Below, piece after piece: positions 36,743-46,122 of a stretch of 64,000 nucleotides of DNA. The translations under genes were made by a program, and so were the position numbers. Source of the stretch: Pedobacter quisquiliarum. GTDB lineage: Bacteria; Bacteroidota; Bacteroidia; Sphingobacteriales; Sphingobacteriaceae. The notes under the pieces are model-generated. The model saw nothing but the letters and a program-made list of their open reading frames with translations, made no database searches and was not told the DNA's origin. Each line of letters begins with the position of its first letter. Position 1 is the stretch's first letter. The stretch spans positions 1 to 64,000 of the forward strand of contig NZ_BMIL01000012.1 of assembly GCF_014642175.1 (NCBI RefSeq). The letters run 5' to 3'.

Positions 36743-37573
36743 CTACAACGCTGGGCAGCTCACCGCTGTCGACTTTATGGACGAGCCGAAGAACAACGAA
36801 CCCAGCGTGTTAAACACCTCCGGATCACCAGTGGTCACGAAAGTCTGACCTCCTCCGTGGCGAAGTTCCGTTTCAATCTCCGGGTGCCGTGAAAGATAAT
36901 CTTTCAGGCTTTGCGCTACAATGTCCCCTTGACTTAGCAGTTTAATCCCCTCCGGGAGATAAGCTTCCAGCTTGGGCACGATCAGCGGATAGTGCGTGCA
37001 GGCGAGTAGAATGCAGTCGATGTTTTCCGCTTTGGCTAAAAGCCTTTCCAGGTAAATCTTCACGAAGTAATCAGCACCTGCATTCAGGTGTTCATTATTC
37101 TCAATCAAGGGTACCCACATTGGACAACTCTGCTGTACGACTTCTATTTCAGGGTAAAGCTTGTTGATTTCAATCTGATAGGAGGCAGATTTCACCGTCC
37201 CCCTTGTGCCGAAAACACCGACCTTATTGGATGTGGTGTACTGGTTGATAACCTCCGCCGTAGGGCGAATTACGCCAAGCACGCGCTTACCTGGATATTT
37301 CTTCGGAAGAATATTTTGCTGAATGGACCGAAGTGCTTTTGCCGACGCGGTATTGCAGGCCAGGATCACCAGACTGCAACCTTGTGCAAACAACCACTCC
37401 ACACAGTCCAGCGTATAGCGGTAAACCGTTTCATAAGAATGATCACCATAAGGCGCTCTGGCATTATCTCCAAAATAGATGTAATCGTATGCTGGGAGTT
37501 CCGGAATAATGGACTTAAAGACGGTGAGGCCACCATATCCGGAATCAAAAATACCAATAGAATTCTTTCTCAT
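36743..37573 (-). CDS. murI: Glutamate racemase
   Basis: Glutamate racemase of 276 residues, supplying D-glutamate for peptidoglycan. Motifs are IGIFDSGYGGLTVFK, FGDNARAPYGDHS, LACNTASAKALR (catalytic C73) and LLACTHYPLIVP (catalytic C192). The start at 37573 (MRKN) matches the family; a longer frame would begin inside a terminator hairpin. It is the last gene of the envelope block, but a complete intrinsic terminator lies between it and the upstream ompH gene, leaving its expression dependent on readthrough or a cryptic promoter. Confidence 0.94.
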   Translation of the reverse strand: MRKNSIGIFDSGYGGLTVFKSIIPELPAYDYIYFGDNARAPYGDHSYETVYRYTLDCVEWLFAQGCSLVILACNTASAKALRSIQQNILPKKYPGKRVLGVIRPTAEVINQYTTSNKVGVFGTRGTVKSASYQIEINKLYPEIEVVQQSCPMWVPLIENNEHLNAGADYFVKIYLERLLAKAENIDCILLACTHYPLIVPKLEAYLPEGIKLLSQGDIVAQSLKDYLSRHPEIETELRHGGGQTFVTTGDPEVFNTLGSLFFGSSIKSTAVSCPAL

Positions 37574-37579
37574 CAGGGC

Positions 37580-37615
37580 AAAAAAAAGCGGAATCAAGCC
37601 TGGGCTTGATTCCGC
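37580..37615 (-). terminator. Intrinsic terminator between ompH and murI
   Basis: On the minus strand GCGGAATCAAGCC pairs with GGCTTGATTCCGC (37615-37588) with a minimal loop, followed by eight T (37587-37580). The T-run ends only about 6 nt before the murI ATG at 37573. Confidence 0.88.
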
Positions 37616-37636
37616 AATTTACATTAATTTTTAAGA

Positions 37637-38224
37637 TTATTTCTTAGCAGGCGCAGCAGCTGGAGCTGGTGTTGCAGATGCAGAGATACCTAACTTCGCT
37701 TTTACAGCATCCGTGATGTCATCACCACCGTCGAAGTAAACAACGTTGTTACCATCTTGTTGTGCAGCAACATCAAGTACGTAAGCCAATCCTTTTTCTT
37801 TAGCTACGGTTTTGATCGCGTTGCTTAGTTTTCTAAGGATAGGTTCAGTTAACTCACCTTGCTTTTGAGCCAATTCTTGCTGCGCTTTTACTGAAGCATC
37901 TTTGATACGGGTATCAAGATCTTTAAGCTCAGTGTCCATCGCTTGTAACTCTTTACCTACAGCTTCTTTATTTGCTTCACTCAAAGTTTTTTGTTTAGCA
38001 AGCGCTGCCTGATATTTTGTTTGAAACTCAGCCTGCATTTTCTCAATCTCAGCTGATTTAGTTTTATTCAGATTTTCTAAGGTTGTCTGTGTTGTTTTTG
38101 CCTCAGGCATTACCATTAAAATAGTCTGTGAATTCAGGTGTGCAACCTTTTGTTGTGCATTCGCAATGTTAGCAGTGAATACCAAACCTGCTGCTACAAA
38201 GAATACATTAATTAACTTTCTCAT
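37637..38224 (-). CDS. OmpH/Skp family periplasmic chaperone
   Basis: Exported Skp-like chaperone of 195 residues: signal peptide ending TANIANAQ, then VAHLNSQTILMVMPEAKTTQTTLENLNK leading into a long charged coiled coil (about 60-130) that forms the tentacles of the Skp trimer, and a C-terminal beta segment (GLAYVLDVAAQQDGNNVVYFDGG). An alanine/proline/lysine tail (ATPAPAAAPAKK) follows. It holds unfolded outer membrane proteins for BamA, which is encoded two genes upstream. Second of a tandem pair. Confidence 0.9.
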   Translation of the reverse strand: MRKLINVFFVAAGLVFTANIANAQQKVAHLNSQTILMVMPEAKTTQTTLENLNKTKSAEIEKMQAEFQTKYQAALAKQKTLSEANKEAVGKELQAMDTELKDLDTRIKDASVKAQQELAQKQGELTEPILRKLSNAIKTVAKEKGLAYVLDVAAQQDGNNVVYFDGGDDITDAVKAKLGISASATPAPAAAPAKK

Positions 38225-38261
38225 TTTATTCTTGTTTGTGATTTTATATTTGATTTTGTGT

Positions 38262-38792
38262 TTACTTAACTATTGTGCCGGGCTTGTAACCTAATCTGGT
38301 GATGATGTCATTGCTCACATCATAGTTTGCTCCAGAATAAATCATCATTGTTGCGGCGCTGCTTTTATCGAAGATTACATCCAGAAGCTTTCCTTTTGCG
38401 TAATCTGCTATGATGTTAGACACCTTTTCTTGAATAGGTTTAAGCAGCTTTACACGAGATTGGAAAAGATCCCCATCTGGGCCGAATTTAGAACGCTGAA
38501 ATTCCTTTGCAGCTTTCTCTTTTTCAATGATGTCATTCTCCCTGCGCTTACGCATATCGTCAGTAAGTAATACCTGATCTGCCTGGTACGCTTTGTACAT
38601 TTTGTCCAACTCTGCAAACTGACTGTCGGCTTGCTTCTGCCACTGCTGAGCAAGCACGTCAAGTTGGTTCTGTGCTGACTTATATTCCGGCATGTGCTTA
38701 AGGATGTATTCAGAATCTACATAAGCGAACTTTTGTGCAAAAGCACCGATTCCGGCAAATAGCAAGAAGCTTAATAAAAGATACTTTTTCAT
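38262..38792 (-). CDS. OmpH/Skp family periplasmic chaperone
   Basis: First of the tandem Skp-like pair, 176 residues: signal peptide ending GIGAFAQ, KFAYVDSEYILKHMPEYKSAQNQLDVLAQQWQ, then a coiled-coil region (about 50-110) and a C-terminal segment YAKGKLLDVIFDKSSAATMMIYSGANYDVSNDIITRLGY. It differs from its neighbour in sequence and lacks the Ala/Pro tail, so the two may have split roles. It lies about 57 bp after bamA in the same direction; the BamA-OmpH-OmpH order is common in this phylum. Confidence 0.9.
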   Translation of the reverse strand: MKKYLLLSFLLFAGIGAFAQKFAYVDSEYILKHMPEYKSAQNQLDVLAQQWQKQADSQFAELDKMYKAYQADQVLLTDDMRKRRENDIIEKEKAAKEFQRSKFGPDGDLFQSRVKLLKPIQEKVSNIIADYAKGKLLDVIFDKSSAATMMIYSGANYDVSNDIITRLGYKPGTIVK

Positions 38793-38849
38793 TTGTTAAT
38801 GTTTAATGTTTCCTGATGAACCCACCGTACACTGATGGCTTCAAATCAA

Positions 38850-41393
38850 TTAGTTAAATCCCCCTAGTTGTTGTGCGATACTAAAGTGGAACTGGCCTTT
38901 GTTAGCATCTGGGATACCAGGTATCTTATCAAATCCATAACCATAATCAATGCCAAGTAATCCAAATATCGGTAAAAATATTTTCGCACCCACACCCACG
39001 GATCTTCTGATGTTAAAAGGATTGAAGTCGCTGAAGTTATCCCAGGTATTACCACCCTCTGCAAACGTTACCAGGAAGGCTGTCGCCGATTGTGAAGCAA
39101 TAACAGGATACCTTAGTTCTAATACGTATTTATTGAAGATCGGGCTACCGGATTGTCTTGCCGTATTCTGATTCGCACCAACCGGGATAACCGAGTTGTT
39201 TGAATAACCACGCATTGCGATTAGCTCAGAACCTTGTAAGAAGTCAAATCCCTGCATACCGTCACCACCTAACTTGAAACGCTCAAATGGTGATTGACCA
39301 ACCGCTGAATTGTATGAACCTAAGAAACCAAATTGTGCTTGTGCTTTCAATACCAATTTACCGGTTATACGTTGGAACCACTGCGATTCGAACTTCCACT
39401 TGTGATATTCGGTGAACTTATAACGCTCTTTATCAGATGCTGTTGCATAGTTCGTATTATTTAATAACGAATATGGTGGCGTCGCCTGAATACTGAATCT
39501 GAAGTAAGAACCTCCTGTCGGGAAAATTGGGGAATCCCTTGAATCCCTGCTCAGCTCTTGTGTAAGGTTAAAGTTGTATGAAGTACCGGTTGCAAACAAG
39601 AAACCACTGTAGTTCTCCAGAATGTACTGCTGTGCATTGATGGAGTGTGATAGCTGGAAGTAGTTATCCGGCCAGTTCAATCTTCTACCCAAACTCACGG
39701 TTACACCGTTCATACGGATACTTTGATTTTCATTCAGGCTCATTCTGTACTTCTGTGATGAAGTAAATGCACTTAATCCGAAACTCACCGGTTTCTTTCC
39801 ACCCAACCAAGGCTCAGAGAACGAGAAGCTGTACGATTGGTAGTATGAACCGTTGGTCTGACCTCTAAGACTCAACTTCTGACCATCACCTTTTGGAAGT
39901 GGTCTGTAAGCACTACCATTAAAGATATTTCTTAGCGAGAAGTTGTTGAACGTAAGACCCAGGGTACCGATTACACGGCCACCACCGAAACCACCTGAAA
40001 GCTCAATCTGATCTGAAGGTTTTTCTTCTACGGTGTACTCGATGTCTACTGTACCATCTGCCGGATTTGGCTTCGGTGTAGGCACCGTTTTCGACTCGTC
40101 GAAGTTGCCCAACTGACCAATCTCCCTTACGGTACGGATCAGCTGCTCTTTCGAGAACTTCTCTCCCGGTTTCGTACGGATCTCACGTAATACTACGCGA
40201 TCGTTTGTAATGGTATTTCCTTTTACGGTGATTTTGTTGTTGGTGTACTGCGGACCTTCATAGATGCGCATCTCCAAATCTACGGTATCGCTGTAAATTT
40301 TAGTTTGAACAGGATCTACGTTGAAAGTCAGATATCCATCATTCAGGTAAATGCTGGAAACATCATCGCTGTTCCCGTCACCTCTTAATTTCTTCTCCAG
40401 TTTCAATTCACTGAATACATCGCCTTTCTCAATACCTAAAACTTTCTCCAGGTACTCGGTGCTGTATTTTGCGTTACCAGCCCAGTTAATGTTACCAAAG
40501 TAATACTTGTTACCTTCGAAAACTTCAATATCAATGGCTACGGCTTTATCGCTGTATTGATATACGCTATCTCTTATGATTACCGCATCGCGGAAACCTT
40601 TGTCCTGCATCTTTTCAACCAGGGCAAGTTTATCCTCTTCGTATTTTTCCTTGTTAAACTTTCCAGAACCAAAGATCTTGTAAAATGCTTGCTGGTGTGT
40701 CTTCTTCAGAAACTTACGCAACTTCGCATCCGAGAACTCCTTGTTTCCAGTGAAGTTGATCTTACGGACCTTCACCTTACGGCCACGGTCAATATCAACT
40801 TGTAAGATCTGGCTATTCTCTGCATTCGGATCGTCTTTCGTTTCAAACTTTACATCCGTAAAGAAGTAACCTTTATCAGAAAGGTACTTTTTGATGGTTG
40901 CAGAAGTGCTGTTGTAAAGGTTCTCGTTAATGATGGATTTACCAGACTTCGCATTTAAGCGCTCCAGGATGTCGGTGTTCTGAGATTTACTGATGCCTTT
41001 AAGCTCGAAAGAACTTAATCTCGGACGTTCTACCACTTGAATATCAAAGAAAACACTGTCATCTTCAATTTTGGTGATATTAATTTCGATATCATCAAAC
41101 AAACCATTTGCCCAAAGCGTTTTTATGGCGTTAGAAGTCGCATCACCAGGCAAGGTTACGCGCTCACCTTTGATCAATTTAGATAAGGTGATGATAACAT
41201 CTTTATCCAGATATTTTGTACCACTTAATGTAGTTCCGCCGATGATGTATTCTCTTGGATTGAAATAATCAAGATCAGTACCGGAGACTTTTAAGGATGG
41301 TGTGGCTTGCTGAGCGGCAGGTGGACGTGTGATCTGTGCTACTGCCGGAAACCCACACAATAGCAGTAATATAAGTTGGTATATTCTTTTCAT
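38850..41393 (-). CDS. bamA: Outer membrane protein assembly factor BamA
   Basis: Omp85-family insertase of 847 residues that folds barrel proteins into the outer membrane. It has a signal peptide (LILLLLCGFPAVAQ), a short Pro/Gln linker, POTRA domains over about residues 40-450 (e.g. GNKEFSDAKLRKFLKKT, VKGNTITNDRVVLREIRTKPGEKFS) and a C-terminal 16-strand barrel. The barrel includes the VRGY-like motif LIAMRGYSNNSV and a final strand ending in HFSIAQQLGGFN. The adjacent genes encode uppS and two Skp chaperones, matching the phylum's usual gene order. Confidence 0.94.
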   Translation of the reverse strand: MKRIYQLILLLLCGFPAVAQITRPPAAQQATPSLKVSGTDLDYFNPREYIIGGTTLSGTKYLDKDVIITLSKLIKGERVTLPGDATSNAIKTLWANGLFDDIEINITKIEDDSVFFDIQVVERPRLSSFELKGISKSQNTDILERLNAKSGKSIINENLYNSTSATIKKYLSDKGYFFTDVKFETKDDPNAENSQILQVDIDRGRKVKVRKINFTGNKEFSDAKLRKFLKKTHQQAFYKIFGSGKFNKEKYEEDKLALVEKMQDKGFRDAVIIRDSVYQYSDKAVAIDIEVFEGNKYYFGNINWAGNAKYSTEYLEKVLGIEKGDVFSELKLEKKLRGDGNSDDVSSIYLNDGYLTFNVDPVQTKIYSDTVDLEMRIYEGPQYTNNKITVKGNTITNDRVVLREIRTKPGEKFSKEQLIRTVREIGQLGNFDESKTVPTPKPNPADGTVDIEYTVEEKPSDQIELSGGFGGGRVIGTLGLTFNNFSLRNIFNGSAYRPLPKGDGQKLSLRGQTNGSYYQSYSFSFSEPWLGGKKPVSFGLSAFTSSQKYRMSLNENQSIRMNGVTVSLGRRLNWPDNYFQLSHSINAQQYILENYSGFLFATGTSYNFNLTQELSRDSRDSPIFPTGGSYFRFSIQATPPYSLLNNTNYATASDKERYKFTEYHKWKFESQWFQRITGKLVLKAQAQFGFLGSYNSAVGQSPFERFKLGGDGMQGFDFLQGSELIAMRGYSNNSVIPVGANQNTARQSGSPIFNKYVLELRYPVIASQSATAFLVTFAEGGNTWDNFSDFNPFNIRRSVGVGAKIFLPIFGLLGIDYGYGFDKIPGIPDANKGQFHFSIAQQLGGFN

Positions 41394-41455
41394 TTATTTC
41401 TAAAAAACGATGCTAAGTTAATTTAAACACATGTTAAAAAGTGTTAAAAGTAAAA

Positions 41456-42196
41456 TTAGTTCAGTTGCTCACTAATCTTCCCGAAGCGTCTTTCACGCTT
41501 CTGATAATCAACAATAGCTTCATAAAGATCCTCCGAGCGGAAGTCCGGCCAAAGGGTGTCAGTAAAATATAATTCTGTGTAAGCCATCTGCCAAAGGAGG
41601 AAATTACTGATTCGGTGCTCCCCGCTGGTGCGGATCATCAATTCCGGATCAGGAATGTTGGTGGTGGTAAGTTGGGCGGCAAAGGCTTCTTCATTGATCT
41701 GATTTACACTGATCAGGCCGTCTTTAACTTGTTGGGCAAGCTTGCGGGCGGCATCTGTAATTTCCCATTTCGCACTGTAACTCAGCGCAAGCGTAAGGGT
41801 ACAGCTGGTATTATTTTCCGTCTTCTGCATCGCACTATTCAGGTCGTCAATACAACGTTGAGGTAGTGAAGCGATGTTGCCGATGGCATTAAGTTTTATG
41901 TTATTCTTGGTCAGGGTTTCTGTCTCCTGATTGATGGTCGAAATCAGCAGCTCCATAAGGAAATTCACTTCCTCAATGGGACGGTTCCAGTTTTCCGTTG
42001 AGAATGCATACAGGGTCAGGTGTTTCACGCCGATTTCCACACAGCCCTCCATGATGTCTTTAACAGATAAGACACCACTCTCGTGCCCTACGCCACGAAA
42101 TTTCCCCTGATTTTTGGCCCAGCGTCCATTTCCATCCATAATGATGGCAATATGTTCCGGTAACCTGGATAAGTCAATTTGTTCTTTAAATCCCAT
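41456..42196 (-). CDS. uppS: Isoprenyl transferase (undecaprenyl diphosphate synthase)
   Basis: cis-Prenyltransferase of 246 residues that makes the lipid carrier for cell-wall synthesis. The active-site region IAIIMDGNGRWAKNQGKFRGVGHESG contains D21; LTLYAFSTENWNRP and the C-terminal PDPELMIRTSGEHRISNFLLWQMAYTELYFTDTLWPDF complete the family signature. The frame extends 26 codons upstream without homology, so I start at the ATG at 42196 (MGFKEQ). It sits between DUF6089 and bamA in the envelope operon. Confidence 0.94.
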   Translation of the reverse strand: MGFKEQIDLSRLPEHIAIIMDGNGRWAKNQGKFRGVGHESGVLSVKDIMEGCVEIGVKHLTLYAFSTENWNRPIEEVNFLMELLISTINQETETLTKNNIKLNAIGNIASLPQRCIDDLNSAMQKTENNTSCTLTLALSYSAKWEITDAARKLAQQVKDGLISVNQINEEAFAAQLTTTNIPDPELMIRTSGEHRISNFLLWQMAYTELYFTDTLWPDFRSEDLYEAIVDYQKRERRFGKISEQLN

Positions 42197-42329
42197 TAAT
42201 TTATATACGAAAACGCCGAAGCCCTGAACTGATTTTGGAACTGCAAAGGTATAAGATATGCCTTTACGTTCCAAATTGTTAATGTCAAGTTCTGCACCGA
42301 TAAAACCTTAGCAGACAATATGATAGTTT

Positions 42330-43151
42330 TTAATGTTTTAAGAAGTTAAAACAGTCCTCTGTAAATGAAAAAGACAGCCCTATCGTGCCGAACATGTAGC
42401 TGTCTCGACTTCTGCCATCCCCACGTTGGGTGTCTTTAGCCCCAATCTGGTTGGGCGACGGGTCTGCAATCACGTTGAAGGAATGCTCGTACTCATTTAG
42501 CAAAGGCTTGTCAGCCGAAGTAGCGAATTTTGTAGCATAAAACCCGCTCACATCATCCAGGTAATCTGTCAGCGGCGTACGGAAGCCAAGTTCCGCAAGT
42601 ACACTGAAGCTGGTGTTTTTAATTCTGGCTTTAACACCACCACCATATATAGCAGATAAGGTGTAGGTACGATAGCGTTGTGACTGCCCTTCAGATTGCC
42701 ACTTGTAGGTTCTGTAAAACTGATCGTACGTTGCCGTTGGCTTAAACACCAGGCCGCCCGCACCACCAAATACATAAGGACTAAAGTTGCGTCTTCCACC
42801 ACCGCTGAAATAATCCAGAAAATTGAAATCCAGCTGAATGCTGATTTCATCCAGTGGCGTCTTGAAGTTGATGTTCCTTGCTCTCGCTTCTGCAAGGTTG
42901 GATTTGGCATCGTCACCAGAGATGGTACCATGCATATAATGCAGACCTAATCCCCAATTTGGGTCAAAGTTATATTTCACGAATGCGCCTGCTGCAAGAC
43001 CACTAAATTTAACAGGATTGTTCAGGTTTAACTCGCCCATGTATGCAGCTCCGCCTACCTTCGCTCCTACTTCCCACACCTGTGCTTGTAAGCTTAGGCT
43101 GGTAAAGAGTAGTGTAATCCCTAAACTTATAATCTTTTTTGTAAACTTCAT
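42330..43151 (-). CDS. DUF6089 family outer membrane protein
   Basis: Exported protein of 273 residues with signal peptide ending TSLSLQAQ and a small beta-barrel pattern: WEVGAKVGGAAYMGELNL, AGAFVKYNFDPNWGLGLHYMHG, SIQLDFNFLDYF, FSPYVFGGAGGLVF, and the final GTIGLSFSFTEDCFNFLKH. This fits the DUF6089 family found almost only in Bacteroidota, next to nadK and uppS as here. Function unknown; the position suggests a role in envelope assembly. It starts 1 nt after the nadK stop. Confidence 0.85.
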   Translation of the reverse strand: MKFTKKIISLGITLLFTSLSLQAQVWEVGAKVGGAAYMGELNLNNPVKFSGLAAGAFVKYNFDPNWGLGLHYMHGTISGDDAKSNLAEARARNINFKTPLDEISIQLDFNFLDYFSGGGRRNFSPYVFGGAGGLVFKPTATYDQFYRTYKWQSEGQSQRYRTYTLSAIYGGGVKARIKNTSFSVLAELGFRTPLTDYLDDVSGFYATKFATSADKPLLNEYEHSFNVIADPSPNQIGAKDTQRGDGRSRDSYMFGTIGLSFSFTEDCFNFLKH

Positions 43152-43152
43152 A

Positions 43153-44034
43153 TTAATAATTACGGGTGTCTATGCCCCAGAGCAACTTATTTCTTAAGGT
43201 CGTTAAGTAAGTTTCACCATTAAGCCTTACCAAATTGACGTGGAATGAAGCCTTTGATAGTTTGATCTTAACAGAACGGTCTACTGTCTCCGTCCTCGAA
43301 TCACAAGACACCAGAAACTTGGCGCTTCTTGCCTCTACTTTGAAAGTCAAAGTTGCATCATCAGGAACAATAAGCGGTCGCACGTTCAGGTTATGGGGAG
43401 CTATAGGTGTAATAACAAAATTTTGTGAACTGGGTAAAATAATCGGTCCACCGCAACTCAGGGAGTAAGCTGTAGACCCGGTTGGTGTAGCAATAAGTAA
43501 GCCATCTGCCCAGTAAGAGTTGATAAACTCATCGTTCATGTAAGCATGGATGATCATCATCGCAGAGTCGTCCCTGCGGTGAATGGTCACATCATTAAGC
43601 GCAAAGTTCTCATCTCCAAAGAGATTGTACTTTGACGCCAGGCTTAACACACTCCGTTTATCAAGCGTATAATTTTTGTTAATTAATGCCGCAATCGCGG
43701 TGCGGACCTCATTTTTATTGATGCTTGCGAGGAATCCCAACCGTCCAAAGTTGATTCCAATCACCGGAATGCCCGAATCCCGCACCAGTGCCAGGGTATC
43801 CAGCAAGGTACCATCACCACCAAGGCTAATCAGCAAATCAGCCTTTTCAATCAGCTCTGCATTGTCTTTAAAAGTGGTAAAATCCGCACATAGCGTACAT
43901 TTCTCTTTTATAAAGGCATGGTATTCCTGATAAATAACCGCTTTTATTTTGTAGAACTCGAGGGCATCAAAAACCTCCTGTACATAGGGTAAAACCGTGT
44001 CATTAAATGCTCTTCCGTAAATTGCAATTCTCAT
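43153..44034 (-). CDS. nadK: NAD kinase
   Basis: NAD kinase of 293 residues, making NADP from NAD. The GGDGT loop is at about 72-76 (LISLGGDGTLLDTL); FALNDVTIHR carries the conserved Asn-Asp pair and PTGSTAYSLSCGGPII the glycine-rich region, followed by the PIAPHNLNVRPLIVPD stretch. It ends 1 nt before DUF6089 and starts 8 nt after the CBS gene, inside the envelope operon. Confidence 0.94.
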   Translation of the reverse strand: MRIAIYGRAFNDTVLPYVQEVFDALEFYKIKAVIYQEYHAFIKEKCTLCADFTTFKDNAELIEKADLLISLGGDGTLLDTLALVRDSGIPVIGINFGRLGFLASINKNEVRTAIAALINKNYTLDKRSVLSLASKYNLFGDENFALNDVTIHRRDDSAMMIIHAYMNDEFINSYWADGLLIATPTGSTAYSLSCGGPIILPSSQNFVITPIAPHNLNVRPLIVPDDATLTFKVEARSAKFLVSCDSRTETVDRSVKIKLSKASFHVNLVRLNGETYLTTLRNKLLWGIDTRNY

Positions 44035-44042
44035 GGAGGATT

Positions 44043-44705
44043 TTAAACGTTTAAATAGTTCATCAAAGAGTTGAAACGATCTTCCGAACCGTTATCAATC
44101 TTTGTGTTGTTGTAAACCGCCTTCACCTCATAGTCGTAACGTTCAAAGGAGGCGGTTATGCCCGACAGTTCCGTCTTGTTGATCTTAAGGGTTACTTCGA
44201 GTTTTGTAGAGTCGGGGAATGCCCGCACGAAGGAAGAGAGCACCTGTGCATTGTCGGCTTCTACAACCTGTGACATGTGCGCTAATGAATTGTTGCGGTT
44301 ACTGATTTCAAGCACAATTGTTCCACCGGGTTCCTGCAATGAAAACAGTTCGCCGGTATATTTAATCAGATCCCGTTCAGTGATGGTACCCAGAAAGCCA
44401 TTTGCGGCATCAAGTACAGGCAAAATGCAAAGCTGCAACTGCCCCATCAACCGCAGCACATCATAAATGTGTGTATCATGATAAACAAAGGGATTCAGAA
44501 GTGCCAGTGGCTGGTCCGCAATGCGGATCTCCGGATCACGGATCTCGAGCAGTTCTTCCTCGGTAACCACACCGAGGTACTGCGTATCATTCACAATCGG
44601 CATCTGATAAACCTTGAACTCATTCATCCTTGCCAATCCCCGCTGAATATTGTCGGCCGGGCTTAGTGGTACAATTACGTTAGATATGAGTTCTGCAGCT
44701 ACCAT
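44043..44705 (-). CDS. CBS-domain protein
   Basis: Cytosolic protein of 220 residues with a pair of CBS motifs in about residues 1-125 (VPLSPADNIQRGLARMNEFKVYQMPIVNDTQYLGVVTEEELLE; YDVLRLMGQLQLCILPVLDAANGFLGTITERDLIKY), followed by an ACT-like tail (GTIVLEISNRNNSLAHMSQVVEADNAQVLSSF...LEVTLKINKTE). CBS pairs bind adenosyl ligands. It directly abuts the hydrolase stop codon upstream and precedes nadK, so an adenine-nucleotide-sensing role is plausible but unproven. Confidence 0.85.
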   Translation of the reverse strand: MVAAELISNVIVPLSPADNIQRGLARMNEFKVYQMPIVNDTQYLGVVTEEELLEIRDPEIRIADQPLALLNPFVYHDTHIYDVLRLMGQLQLCILPVLDAANGFLGTITERDLIKYTGELFSLQEPGGTIVLEISNRNNSLAHMSQVVEADNAQVLSSFVRAFPDSTKLEVTLKINKTELSGITASFERYDYEVKAVYNNTKIDNGSEDRFNSLMNYLNV

Positions 44706-45470
44706 TTACTTCAGTAATATTCGGTTCAAAAATTTACCCAGGTATTCATTGAATACCTCCGGGCGCTCCATCATTGGCGCATGCCCACATTTATCTACCC
44801 AGTTTAACTCCGAGTTGGGGAGCAGCTCATGAAACTCATGCGCAACTTCCGGCGGTGTCACCTTATCCTGCATACCCCAAATAAGAGATACGGGAATGGT
44901 GATCTTCGGGATCTCTTTAGACATATTATGACGAATGGCGGACTTCGCCAGCGCCAGAATTCTGATCACGCGTGAACGGTCGTTTACCGACTTGAATACT
45001 TCATCAACCAATTCCTTGGTCGCCGTAGCGGGATCATAAAAAGTATAAGCAACTTTCTCCTTGATGTATTCGTAGCTCTCGCGTCTCGGAAAAGATCCCC
45101 CGAACGCATTTTCATATAAACCGGAGCTACCGGTTAAAACCAATGCTTTTACATAGGCTTGGTGTGCAACCGTGAAGGATAGTCCGACGTGGCCACCCAG
45201 TGAGTTACCGATCAGGACAACCTGATTCAGCTTTTTATATTTAATGAATTTGAAAACGTATTTCGAAAGGCTCTTCACCCCCAATGTTAGTAGCGGGAGT
45301 TCATAGATCGGGAGAATGGGAACAAGAATATGATAACGATCTTTGAAAGAATCAATGGTTGCCTCCCAATTGCTCAACTCACCCATCAATCCATGAAGTA
45401 ATACCAGGGTTTCGCCTTTTCCTGCTTCTATATATTTAAACCCGTTGTCTTCTATTACTTCGTATTTCAT
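44706..45470 (-). CDS. Alpha/beta hydrolase
   Basis: Cytosolic alpha/beta hydrolase of 254 residues. The oxyanion region LVLLHGLMGELSNWEATIDSF is followed by the nucleophile elbow VLIGNSLGGHVGLSF (G-N-S-L-G), an acid near SLIWGMQDKVTPP and the catalytic histidine region WVDKCGHAPMMERP, so the triad is complete. The substrate is unknown. The start at 45470 (MKYEV) is preferred; the frame extends 25 codons upstream without family character. Its TAA is immediately followed by the CBS ATG, and it is the first gene of the leftward envelope block. Confidence 0.87.
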   Translation of the reverse strand: MKYEVIEDNGFKYIEAGKGETLVLLHGLMGELSNWEATIDSFKDRYHILVPILPIYELPLLTLGVKSLSKYVFKFIKYKKLNQVVLIGNSLGGHVGLSFTVAHQAYVKALVLTGSSGLYENAFGGSFPRRESYEYIKEKVAYTFYDPATATKELVDEVFKSVNDRSRVIRILALAKSAIRHNMSKEIPKITIPVSLIWGMQDKVTPPEVAHEFHELLPNSELNWVDKCGHAPMMERPEVFNEYLGKFLNRILLK

Positions 45471-45512
45471 CTTTTGTATTAGTTTTCCACGCATTGAACC
45501 ACAAGCGGCCCA

Positions 45513-45546
45513 TAAATGTATCTTATAGTTTAAACAGTTCTTCAAA
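45513..45546 (-). promoter_or_regulatory. Promoter candidate for the envelope operon
   Basis: Minus strand: TTTG (45546-45543), a 22-nt spacer, TACATTTA (45520-45513), one mismatch in the -7 box. The leader to the hydrolase ATG at 45470 would be about 38 nt. Confidence 0.4.
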
Positions 45547-45654
45547 CAAATACCTGCCGCGATAAAGATATGTCACTAAGTTAACAGACATATGCTACAA
45601 TACGGCATCAAAGTCACATTTTTGTCCAATCACGTGTTTAATTGCGAGCACAAT

Positions 45655-46101
45655 TTATGCCAATTGCGATTTAACGGTTTCCGCAATTAATTTGCCGTCT
45701 GCCTTACCTGCAAGTTCTTTATTTGCCAGGCCCATCACTTTTCCCATATCTTTTACAGAGCTGGCGCCACTTTCCGAAATCAAACGTGCAATAACAGCTT
45801 CTACTTCCGCTTTATCCATCTGTTTAGGCAGAAAGTTGCCAATCACCTCAATCTCTTCATCTTCAATCTTCGCCAGGTCTTCCCTGCCTTGCGCTTTATA
45901 AATGTCTGATGATTCTCTTCTTTGTTTAATCAGCTTCTGGATAATCTTTACTTCAGCATCTTCGGTAATCTCTTCTGCAGAACCCTTCTCGGTCTTTGCA
46001 AGTAGTAGAGCTGCTTTTATAGCACGTAAACCCCTAAGTTGTGCCTGATCTTTAGCAAGCATTGCTTTTTTGATCTCCTGATCAATAGTATTGGAAAGCA
46101 T
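45655..46101 (-). CDS. GatB/YqeY domain protein
   Basis: Small helical protein of 148 residues in the YqeY family, resembling the C-terminal tail domain of GatB/aspartyl-glutamyl amidotransferase: MLSNTIDQEIKKAMLAKDQAQLRGLRAIKAALLLAKTEK, KIIQKLIKQRRESSDIYKAQGREDLAKIEDEEIEVIGNFLPKQM, and a C-terminal three-helix bundle ending MGLANKELAGKADGKLIAETVKSQL. The GatB domain contacts tRNA, so RNA contact is inferred. It follows the SDR gene by 21 bp and is likely co-transcribed. Confidence 0.92.
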   Translation of the reverse strand: MLSNTIDQEIKKAMLAKDQAQLRGLRAIKAALLLAKTEKGSAEEITEDAEVKIIQKLIKQRRESSDIYKAQGREDLAKIEDEEIEVIGNFLPKQMDKAEVEAVIARLISESGASSVKDMGKVMGLANKELAGKADGKLIAETVKSQLA

Positions 46102-46122
46102 ATTGTTCTATATTAATGTAGA

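Noticed and set aside
37088..37609. A 173-codon plus-strand frame opposite murI
   Set aside because: Antisense to a fully conserved racemase with both catalytic cysteines; no family features.
45568..45593. Inverted repeat ATATGTC...GACATAT upstream of the hydrolase gene
   Set aside because: Only 7 bp and AT-rich with a 12-nt loop; expected by chance.
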